A DNA stretch of 64,000 nt, from the NCBI GenBank assembly GCA_903880095.1, contig CAIRNX010000001.1:1-64000 (forward strand), given 5' to 3'. Positions 12,701 through 24,700 of this stretch are shown here, piece by piece. The notes below the pieces were generated by a model. The model ran no database searches and was not told the origin of the DNA. It worked only from the letters and a program-made list of their open reading frames with translations. The stretch comes from an uncultured Micrococcales bacterium (GTDB lineage Bacteria; Actinomycetota; Actinomycetes; Actinomycetales; Microbacteriaceae). A program made the translations under genes and the position numbers. The stretch's first letter is position 1; each line of letters starts with the position of its first letter.

Positions 12701-15700
12701 CTCGAGCAATACTTTCTCGAACACGGGCTACGCCTGGATCCAAACCTCAACATCGGCTAAGACGATCGACCTCGGTGGCGCCGATTCGGCAAGCAACCTG
12801 GGTGTCTCTAACGCGGAGCTCGCCGAATTCAGCGGTCAGAGCGCTGTGCGCGTAGGAACCATCTACTCTGGCAACGTAACCGTCACCTCAAACATTTCTA
12901 TGGCTGGCAAAACCCTTGCTGTTCGCACCGGCGGCAACTTCACCGCCAACACTGGCATCTCGATCACGGCCGCAAACCTTGCAATTTCTGCCGCCGGCAC
13001 GATCAGCATGCCAGGCAGCAATAACGTGCCTGGCAACCTCGCCATCGCAGCCAGCGGAGCCACCGCGAGCTACACGACATCGGTGAACTACACGCCAGCA
13101 ACCGTTGACTCAATCGACCCTCTCTTTGGAATCGTCAAGGATCTATCGGTGACCGGTGTTCCTTCAGGCTTAGCTGCACAGACCGAATACATCGGCGTAA
13201 ACATCACCGGCCCGCCAACTGCCACATTGCGAGACAAATACGGCAACTCACTCGACGCATACAACCTTGCGCAGTCGAACTACACAATCACCGCCACGGT
13301 TAGTGGCGGCCCAACCCTTTCAGGCACCAAGTCGAAGACCGTCTCACTCGGTTCGGCTGCCTTCAACGACCTCAAGTTCGGTACTGCTAGCGGCACCGCT
13401 CAGCTGACTTTCGCTGTAACTACCAGCGGCTCTTACCCGATTGCGGGTACCGCCAGTGTCACCACAAACAACTACACCGTTCAGTTCGGTGACCCATCTC
13501 AGCTCGTTGTTACAACCGCAGCCGGTGGCACCAAGAAGGCTGGCACCGCATTTAGCATTCAGCCGGTTATCGCCGTCAAGGATGCCGGCGGAAACGTGGT
13601 TACCTCTGGCAACGGCGTTACGGCTCGAGTTACGGCAACCGTTGCCGGAGCCAACGGCGTAATCATCGGCACCGGCTATGCAGACGCCGTCAACGGTGTT
13701 GCTACGTTCACTGGCCTCGGCCTTGGCGGAACTGTCGCAACCGACTACACAATTTCTTATGGCATCTCGATCACCGGGGCCGGCGGTAACACCATCGCTC
13801 TCTCGGTTGCCCAGTCTGCTGTTCAGCTGACCCACGGTTCACCTTCGGCACTATCGATCAACGTTTCGGCTAACGCAAAGTCCGCGGCCGCCTTGGCAAC
13901 CCAACCGGTGGTCACGGTGGTCGATGCATACGGCAACACCGCGACAACCTTCAGCGGACAAATCGTTGCTAGCGGAACCGGGCTCACCGGAACCAAGACC
14001 AAGGCTTTGGTCAACGGTGTCGCCGACTTTGCTGGTCTCGGGCTAACCCTGACCGGGACAACCGGCAACTACTCAATTGCGTTCAAGTTACAAGATTCGA
14101 CGCCTGCCGATGTTGCCGGTGTAGCCACATCGAAGAGCATCGTGCTGTCTTATGGTGCGGTAACTCAGGTTTCGGTTACCACTCCTGCCGCAGGGGCAAG
14201 TTCGCGCCAGGTCTTTGGTACTCAGCCGGTAGTTACGCTTCTCGACTCTGCTGGCAACACGGTTGCCGACTCGACTCTCGGGGTCGAAGCGGTAGTCACT
14301 GGCGCAACCCTTGGCGGCACCACTACGGTTTCGGCAGTAAGCGGCGTTGCCACGTTCACCAACCTCAAGCTCACCGGCACCTCTGGTAGCTATTCAATCG
14401 AGTACCACCTCGTACTAACCACCTCAACCAAGACAACTCAGTCGATTCAGCTCGCCTTCGGCGCTGCGACCCAGCTAAGCGTTTCTGCCCCGGCCGCTGG
14501 TTTCACAAACCGCGTTGCGTTCACGACACAGCCGATTGTTAGCGTCCTCGATGCCGACGGAAACCTAGTTTCTGACTCAAGTGCGTCGGTAACAGTCGCT
14601 TCTTCGGCCGGCAATGGCGCTGTTTTGAGCGGAACCAAGACGCTGAGCGCAGTGAACGGTTTGGTCAGCTTCAGTGCACTCAAACTCACCGGTGCGGTCG
14701 GCGCATACACGTTCACCTTCACCTCGACCGGGCTCACCCAGGCCACCCAGTCGATCACCTTGCTGCCTGGCGCTGCCACCAAGCTGGGAATCAACACGGC
14801 GGCAACGGGTGCCGTAAATGCCGTTGCCTTCACGGGTCAGCCAAAGGTTGAGGTTGAAGACGCAGACGGCAACGTCGTCACTGGCTCAAGCGCGTCGATC
14901 AGCGTTGCGCTGGTTGAGTCAACCGCTGTGCTTTCGGGCACCGCATCGGCCACTGCATCGTCTGGTATCGCAACGTTTGCGGGTCAAAAGCTGACCGGCA
15001 CGGTTGGCAACTACACCCTGCGCTACACCTCGACTGGTCTAACCTCGGTTGATGGCACTGTGACCCTCACCTTCGGCGCCGCGCATCACTTGCAGATCGA
15101 ATCCGGTGTTGCCGGTGTTACTAACCGTGTTGCTTTCACCACTCAGCCAGTGGTTAGCGTGCTCGATGTTTCGGGTAACCGAGTAACCAACGCGACAAAC
15201 GATGTAACGGTTTCGGCCTCTGCAGGCAACGGTGCAGTTTTGAGTGGCACCAAGACGGTTACACCAGCCTCGGGTCTTTCAACCTTTAGTGGCCTCAAGT
15301 TCACCGGTATGGTTGGCGACTACACGCTTAGCTACTCGGCAACAGGGCTCACTGGCGCTAGCGAGACCGTAACACTCAAGTTCGGTGCGGCAACTAAGGT
15401 CGTTGCGACCACTCCTGCCGCCGGCTTCACAAACCGAGTAGCTTTCACAACTCAACCGACGGCAAAGATTCAGGACGCCGACGGCAACGTGGTCACCGAT
15501 TCAACCGCGACCATCGCGGTGAGCGCTTCTACAGGTAACGGCGCAGTTCTAGGCGGCACCAAGTCGATCGCCGCTAGCAACGGTGTGGTCAACTTTGCGG
15601 GCCTCAAGTTCACCGGTCTGGTTGGCGACTACACGCTCACATTTGCGTCCACGGGTCTAACCAGCGACACTCAAACCCTCACCTTGCTGCCTGGCGCGGC

Positions 15701-18700
15701 AACGCACCTTGCCATTGACCAGGCAAACACCGCTTCGGTTTCGAACACCGTTGCCTTCGCTGCCCAGCCGAAGATCTCGGTTCGCGACGACGACGAAAAC
15801 GTGGTCACCGCTTCAACCGCTCAGGTCGATGTTTCGTTGGTCGGAGCCGGCGCTGTGCTAGGTGGCACGTCTTCGAAGAATGCCGTTTCTGGTGTTGCAA
15901 CCTACGCTGGCCTCAAGCTCACCGGAACCGTCGGTTCTTACACCTTGCGCTTCAGTTCAACCGGCCTAACCGGGGTCGACAGCGCAATCGCCCTAACCTT
16001 TGGTGCCGCCGATCACCTTGGCATTGAGGCCGGTGCTGCGGGAATCTCAAACCGCGTAGCATTCACAACGCAGCCGGTGATTAGCGTGCTCGACGTTTCT
16101 GGCAACCGAGTCACCAACTCGACCAACGATGTAACCGTCTCGGCCTCGGCTGGCAACGGCGCCGTCTTGAGCGGAACCAAGACAATCACGCCAGCCTCGG
16201 GTCTATCAACCTTCAGCGGCCTCAAGTTCACCGGTCTGGTTGGCGACTACACCTTGACCTACTCGGCAACCGGACTCACCGGCGCGAGCGAAACCGTGAC
16301 CCTGCGCTTCGGTGCGGCTACCCAGGTTGCAATTGCTACTCAGCCAGCTGGCGGCAACGCTGCTGGTGATGCACTCGCAACTCAGCCTGTGCTCAAGATT
16401 CAAGACGCCGACGGCAACCTTGTCACCAACTCGACCGCCACGGTGAGCGTGGGCGTAGATGCCGATGCCACGGGCAATGTGACCGAAGGCACCACCAGCG
16501 CAGCAGCGGTTGCCGGAACCGCGACTTTCAGCGGAATCAAGTTTGTAGGTACACCTGGCAAGAACTACAAGTTAGCTTTCAGCTCCACCGGTCTCACTGG
16601 GTTAAGTAGCTCGAACATCAGCGTCACGCACGCGACCGCGAGCCAGCTAGTTGTCTCAAGCATCGGCTCTGCTCGAGCCGGCATAGCCTTCGCTTCGCAG
16701 CCGACAGTCACTCTAAAAGACCGCTACGGCTACACCGTCACCTCGGGCTCGGCATCGACCGCTAACGTCACGGCAAATGCGACCACCGGCACCTTGAACG
16801 GCACCAAAGCACTGAAGCTTGTCGCCGGTGTGGCAACCTTCAGCGGCCTTTCGATTGATGGCGCAGTTGGAACCTACACGGTTACCTTCACCAGCGATGT
16901 GCCGATGTTCTCAACCAGCACGCCTGCAACTTTGACCTTCGGTGTTGCCGATCACCTGACCATCACACGCCAGCCTGTTGGCGGCAACAAGGTCGGCGAC
17001 GCTCTCACCACGCAACCGTGGGTTGAGGTTCGTGACCTCGACGGCAACCTCGTGACAGACAACACCGACCCCGTGACCTTGGCGGTTTCAAACGACACCG
17101 CCGGTTGGGTAACCGAGGGCGCCACTTCGATGGCTGCCGTTGCAGGCGTTGCCAAGTTCACCGGGGCAATCATCTCGGGTGACTCGAGCCACAACTATCG
17201 ACTCTCGTTCACCTCAGGCACAATCACCTCGGCGCTGTCGTCTGCCATCTCGCTAACTCACGCAGATGCGTCCAAGTTGGTTCTCGACACACCTGCCGCC
17301 GGCTTCAAGGTTGGGGTGGGCTTCACTACCGCGCCGTCGCTAACCCTGCGCGACCGCTACGACAACATCGTCACCACCGGGGTGAACGCGACTCGCAGCA
17401 TTGTTGTTGCGGCTAACAAGGGAACCCTGAGCGGCACCAAAACCAAGAACCTGGTTTCGGGTGCGACGACATTTAGCGACCTCAGCCTCGCGGGCGCGGT
17501 TGCCAGCGACTATTCGCTCACCTACACGGCCGGCACATTCACCGCGACCCAAACCGGGGTAACGCTCGGTTACGGCGCGGCTGATCACCTCAGCATTAAG
17601 ACGGCACCAATTGGTGGCAACAAGACCGGTGACCTTTTGGCTGGCCAACCAGAGATCAACGTCTTGGACGCGTCAAATAACGTTGTCGCTAATTCGACGG
17701 CTGATGTGACGGTTTCGGTTTACAACGATGCGACTGGCTCAATCATTGAGGGCGCAACGGTCACCGCTGCAAACGGTGTTGCCACATTCACCGGCGTGAA
17801 GCTGGTTGGCAAGCCGGGCACGAGTTACACCTTGAGGTTCAGCGCAATCGGTTTGACCGCCGTAAACGCGAGCCCGATTGCGGTCGTGCACGCCGACGCC
17901 TCGGCGCTGGTTTACGTCACTCAGCCTGTTGGTGGCAACATGACCGCGGTCAAGCTCACCACTCAGCCAGTTCTCGAACTTCAAGACCGCTTCGGTAACC
18001 GTGTAACCAGCGACAGCACTTCGACCGTCACGGCGTCGGTTGGAGTCGGCGGAGATATTTCTACGGGCCAGCAGACAGTCACGCTTGTTTCTGGTCGCGC
18101 AACATTCACCAACCTTGTTCTGATCGGCACAGCACTGCAGAATTACAAGTTTGGTTTTGCGGTTGACGGCACCTCGATTACTTCGGCTTCTTCTAACAAT
18201 GTTTCAGTAGTTCACAACATTGCCAACACGCTTGTGCTCAGTCAGGCTGCCGGCTCACGCGCTGGTGTGGCCTTCGGCACGCAACCGGTTGTGACTGTTC
18301 AAGACGCATACGGCAACACCGTTATCGACGGCTCTGGCTCGGCTGCGCTGATCACCGCGAGCGTGAACAAGGACACCCTTGTCGGAACCGTCTCGGTTCG
18401 CGCATCGGCCGGTGTTGCAACCTTCACCAACCTCGGCATCGGAGGGCTAATCGGCAGCCACACGCTTTCATTCAACATCGACACACCAACGCTTGCAGCG
18501 GCGACCCAGAGCATCACGGTTTCCTTCGGAGATGCCACTGCTCTATCGCTAACCACCTCGCCAGCGGGTGGCAATCGCACCGCAGACGACCTCGCCACTC
18601 AGCCGGTTGTGAAGGTCGTTGACGCATACGGAAACGTTGTCACCAGCTCAAGCGCAACCATTACAGCTGCTCTAGTGGCCGATGCCACCGCTGCGGTTGT

Positions 18701-21700
18701 TGCAGGCAACAGCGCAACCGCAAGCTCGGGTGTGGCAACATTCAGCGGCCTCAACCTGACCGGTAAACCAGGCGCCAACTACACCTTCAGGTTCTCTTCT
18801 GGCGCGCTAACCACGGCAACGGCGGCACCGATCACGGTTGTTCCGACCGCGGCGTCTCAGCTCTTGGTTTACGCGCAGCCTGCAGGTGGCAATGCCACTC
18901 ACGCAAACCTCACGACTCAGCCTTCGGTTGTTATCAAGGACCGCTTTGGCAACGTTGTCACCACCGATAGCTCAGCGGTGATCACCGCACGTATCTCGAA
19001 CGGAGCCGGTGGCTCTGTTGAGGGTGCCACCACGGCAACCTCAGCTGGCGGTTACGCAACATTCGTCGGTCTGAAACTCGCCGGAACCCCTGGGGTCGAC
19101 TACACGCTGAACTTCACCGCGACCATCGGGGGAGTAGACCTAACCTCAAACGACTCGAACATCTTGAACGTCGTTAACGCCGGTGCTTCGAAGGTTGTTG
19201 TCAGCCGCGCAGCAGCTGGCGCTAAGGCAGGCATCGCGTTCACCACGCAGCCGCGAGTGACGATCCAAGACGCCGACTCCAACACAGTCACCTTAGGTGC
19301 TGGTTCAACTCAGGCAGTCACAGCATCGGTTTCGGTTGGTGGCAACTTGGTCGGTAGCGCAACGGCCAACGCGGTAGCCGGTGTAGCAACCTTCACCAAC
19401 CTAGGTTTGGGCGGCGTGATTGGTGATTACACGATCACCTATTCGATTGCATCCCCGGTCGCCTCGACAACGCAGTCGATCACCCTCGGCTATGGCACCG
19501 CAACGAAGTTGGTTCTAACCACTCAGCCGGTTGGTGCGATCACAGGCGATGCCCTTTCAACCCAACCGGTGGTTGAGGTTCGCGATGGTTACGGCAACGT
19601 CGTGGCCAATTACTCTGGCACGATTGCCTCGAGCATCGACTCTGGTGTTGGTGGCACTCTCTCAGGTAACACCACCGCAAGCATCATCAATGGTGTTGCC
19701 ACCTTCGCCGGCCTCAAGTTCCAAGGCACGCCTGGCAACACCTACCGCTTCGGATTCGCCGCTGGCGTTCTCGCTGGCGACGTCAGCTCAGGTGTACAGG
19801 TTGTTCACGGCTCGGCAGTAGCAATCGAGATCGTGACTCAACCGAACGCCTTGGTTACTGGTGATGTGATGACAACGCAACCGGTGGTTCGACTCGTCGA
19901 CCGTCTTGGTTACCTGGTCACCAGCGACTCAACTACCGAAGTCACGATCAACGTCTCAACCGGTGTTGACGGTGACTTCAGCGGAACCACGACTGTCACC
20001 TTCGCAAAGGGTGTTGCCACTTTCGCAGATGTCGTGTTCACCGGCACGCCTGGAGACACATACACAGCAAACTTCTCGGCAACCCCAAACATCAAGCCGA
20101 TAATTTCACCTGACTCGAGCGCGTTCATTGTTACCCACGCAGCGGCCTCTCAGCTTGTGATTCGCACGCAACCTGCCGGTGGAGTCACCGGCGCAGTGCT
20201 CAAGGCTCAGCCAGTTATCGAACTGCAAGACCGCTTCGGCAACTTGATCGACGACGATTCGACCACGAATGTGACCATCGCTGTTGCCAGCGGTGCTGGA
20301 GGTGGCCTGACCGGCGCCAAGACCGTCACCGCAGTAAACGGTGTCGTCACCTACTCTGCGCTTAAGTTCGTTGGCCTACCAGCAAACACCTACACTTTTG
20401 GTTTTAGCTCGGGCACACTCACCGCCGTAACCTCTGGACCAATACGTGTGAGCGCTGGTGCGCCGACCAAGCTCGCCGTTGTCACAGACCCAGTTGGCGG
20501 TGCAACCGGAGACGCTCTAAGCGTTCAGCCTGCAGTGAAGCTGCTCGACTCTTACAACAACATCATCACCACGGATTCCTCGACAATTGTCACCGCGTCG
20601 ATCACCTCGGGTAGCACCGGCGGCAGCCTGAGCGGCACAGTGACCGCGACCATGGATCAGGGAGTCGCAACCTTTGCAGGCCTAAAGTTCGTCGGTACCC
20701 CTGGAACCAACTACGGTTTGGACTTCAAGTCGGGAGCACTAACCGTGGCCCGCTCTGCCTCGTTCACGGTGACGCCAAACATTGCCGAGACAATGACCTT
20801 CAAGACCCAGCCGGTCGGGGGAGTCACTGGGTCAGACCTAGCCACCCAGCCTGTGCTCGAACTTCGTGACCACTACGGCAACCTTTCGACAGGCGACAGC
20901 AGCACCGAAATTACTGCCGACGTCGTCTCGGGTGCCCGCGGAACGCTAACCAACGTGACCGCTACTGCCAAGAACGGCCTAGTCACCTTCACCAACCTCA
21001 ATTTGGTTGGCACTCCAGGCGTTGCCTACCGAATCGGTTTCACCTCGGTTTCTGGCCTAAGTCTGACCTCTCAAGACGTTGGCGTCACGCACGCCGCACC
21101 AAGCCAGCTCACTCTCAAGACCCAGCCGGTCGGTGCGATCAGCGGCGATCTGATGGGCGCAGTAGCCGTTGTAGAACTACGCGACCGCTACGGCAACCTC
21201 GCAACCTCGAACTCGAGCACCGTTGTCACCGCAAGTGTGACCTCTGGAGCTGGAGGCAGCATCACCGCAGGCGCAACGGCAACCGCCGTGAATGGTCTAG
21301 TCACATTCACCGACCTGAAGCTGACTGGTAAGCCGGGTGTCGCCTACAACCTGACCTTCTCGTCAGGCAACCTCGACGTTGCTGTTTCTGCAGACATCAC
21401 GCTCGCGAAGATCGCCGACGTAACGTTCAGCTACGGTTCGAAGGTTTTCGTCCGCGATTTGGTGGTGTCACCGACCTTCACCACCGACAGTCCAGGTGCT
21501 GTCACGTTCAGCACCAGCAGTGCCTCGACCATTTGCACGGTTGACTCGGCAACCGGCGACATCACCGTGAAGGGCACCGGCAGCTGTGTTGTAACCGCAA
21601 CCCTAGAGTCGACGAAGTACTACCTAGCCCCAGTCAACCCGCCGGCCGCAACGCTTGCTATCACCAAGAACAACCAGGCGCCTGTGCTAATCACCAGTGC

Positions 21701-24700
21701 ATCGACGGTGAACTTTGGCTCTTCGATTCAGGCAACGGCAACTGGCGGTAGCGGAAACGGCGCTTTGATGTTCAGCGTCAACGGCGACTGCCGCTTGATT
21801 GGTAACACGGTTCTCCCTGCCGATGTTGGCAGCACCTGCCAGCTAACCGCGACCCGCCTTGGCGATGCGAACTTCCAGCCCGAGTCTTCAGAAACGATGA
21901 CAATCACGGTTCGCAAAGTTGCTCAAGCACCGCTTGGTTTGGCTAACGTAACCACTGCTCCTGTCGGTCAGCTCACCATGTTCACCAAGGGAGGCAGCGG
22001 CTCCGGTGCCGTTTCTTACCGTCTTGTAGATGCTGGCACCTCGAACTGTTCGATCGCCGCAGACTACGTGGTTGCCCGCGCTGCTGGCGACTGCAAGGTT
22101 CAGGCAATCAAGGCGGCTTCAACCAACTACAACGAAGCAACTTCGGCTGAGCAGACGATCAACTTTGTGAAGCAAGACCAAAACGTAGTGTTCACGTCGG
22201 TTGTGCCTGCATACCCTGTCGCCAAGGGCACCTACGTTGTCAGCGCAACCGCCTCAAGCAAGTTGGCGGTCACTTTCTCGGTAGTTGAATCGGGCAGCGC
22301 ATCTTGCACCATCGCGGGCAGCAAGGTGACCTTCACGGCTACCGGCGACTGCGTGATTCGCGCCTCTAGCGTAGGCAACGCAGTGTTCAATGCATCCTCG
22401 ACGACTCAGGTGGTCAACGTCGGCATGTTGAACCAGCAGATCGCCTTCGACGCAATCGACGACCGCGCGTTCGGCACACCAAGCTTCATGGCGAGCGCAT
22501 CTTCAAACTCTGGTCTCGAAGTCACCTTCTCGCTCGCCGACGGTGCAGATGCCAGCGTTTGTAGCGTTTCTAGCGCCGGTCTAGTCAACCTGCTTGCCGC
22601 GGGCACCTGTGCAATCACGGCAGACCAATCAGGTAACAAGACATACACCAAGGCATCTTCTGTAACCCAGGCATTCAATGTCACCCCAGACACCGCAGGT
22701 GCTCCTTACATTTACGCTGTTTCGGCCGGCATTGGCGAAGTCACCGCAGGCTTCTCGGCTCCTTCATACCTCGGTGGCGCCCCAGCACTCGGCTACATCG
22801 TGGTTGCGAGCGATCCGAACGGTGTCGACTTCGTAAACGCGGCATGTTCGGCCGAAGACTCAACCCTCAGCTGTTCGGTTAGCGGTTTGGCAGTCGGCAC
22901 CAGCTACTCGGTTAAGGTTGCTGCGATCACTGCAGCCGGCATCGGACGCTTCTCAACCGCGTCTGTTGCGATGACTCCAACCGATAACCCACTCGCCGTC
23001 TCAAACTTGAACGCGTCGAAAGTCGATTCTTCGGTAACCGTTACCTGGACACCGCCAAAGGCGTTCGATGGTGAATTTGAGTCATACGACGTCTATCTAA
23101 CACCTCGCGGTAACGCGTTCCCTGCGGTGCCGAACGCAAAGGTGACCGATGCCAACGGCACACTAACCGTGATCGACAACATCGCACCTGCTGGCGTTCA
23201 GCGCGCGGCGGTTGTGGCGGGTTACGACGTCAAGGTGATCACGATCACAACTAAGGCACGTGGCGAAAGCAACTCAACCCAGGGCGTTTGGCTCGGGCTT
23301 GCATTGCCCGGTGCGCCTACCTCGGCACTCGCTTCGCAACTAGGCGACAACCTAGTTATTTCGTGGGCCGCGCCGCTAACCGATGGTGGTTCACCAATCA
23401 CCGCCTACAAGGTGTCGGTGAATGGTAAGTCGGTTTGCCAGACAACCAAGGTCGAAACCTGCAGCTACCAAAACGTTGATTTCTCAACCAAGTACAACGT
23501 GACCGTAACGGCAACCAACGCCCAGGGCGCCAGCGTTGCCGCAACCACCTCGGTTACTTCGGCTGCCGCACCACCAAAGCCTGAGCCTAAGCCTGAACCA
23601 AAGCCAGAGCCTAAGCCGACGCCTACCGAGGAGCCGACTCCGACTCCAACGCCAACGCCAACGGTTGAGCCGACCCCCGAGCCAACTCCTGAGCCTACGG
23701 CTACCGAAGCCCCGGCGCCTGGTGAGCCTGTCGCAAACCCTGCGATTGGCGCGACTGGTGACGACAACGCTCCGCCTGTAGCCTTCGACCCAACCGGCTC
23801 ACCTGAGGCTGTTGCTGCCGTAACCGCCACAGTTGGCAAGGTAGGCGCAGTTGCTGCTGCCGTAGCCGCTGCTGCCGGTGCGGCCGCCGCCGCAGGCGCT
23901 GCAGCGGGTGCCGCTGGTGCTGCCGGAGCAGCGGGTGGTGGTGCCGCTGGCGGTGCTGGCGGTGGCGGTGCTCGCGGAGGTTCAGCGGGTGGATCAGGTT
24001 CGGGCGGTTCAGGTTCGGGCTCCGGCGGAGGCGATGGCGGCTCGATCGCAAACATCGACGCCGAGCACGAAGAGTTCACTCTCAGCCGTCGCGGTCGTGG
24101 CGATAAGTGGAAGCTCTGGCAGAAGCGCTTCTTCACACTTATCGACAAGATCAGCGTCAGCCTGATCTTCATGTTCGCGCGCTTCTCGCCGATTCTTTCT
24201 AAGGCAACAGTTGACGGCGCATACCTGCGTGCAGCCATTGGTAGCCTTTCGGTTCTGCCAACGGCTGCTGCCGTGGTGCTTGCCGCGATCTCGATCAACC
24301 CGAGTTCGCAGCACATCTTGCCTCCGCTTTGGCCGATCTTCTTGGCAATCACACTTATCGGTGTATTCGATGCTGCAGCTGGTCTGGTCGGTACCACCGT
24401 TTACGTCCTCGGCACGGTCATCGTTCACGTCAACAACCTGCAGCTTTCAGACATTCGCCTTCTTCTAGGTATCGTCATCACCGGCTTCGGCCCAGTCCTT
24501 CTAACCAACGCGTTCCGCCAGTTCAGAAAAGACAAGGACGCCGAGAAGCACTATGTCTGGGAGCGCTTCATCGACATGGCCGTTCTTCCGTTCTTTGGTG
24601 GTTGGACGACCGCTTCGATGATTAGCACCCTGCCGGCACTTGCTGGTTTGACACTTTCGGTTGCCAACCACGTGAACGACTTCGCGCTTGCGGTTGCAGC

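Noticed and set aside
23465-24397. 310-aa minus-strand Pro/Ala/Gly-rich ORF
   Set aside because: Antisense of the Pro-rich linker and Ala/Gly tract of the sense CDS; compositional artefact.
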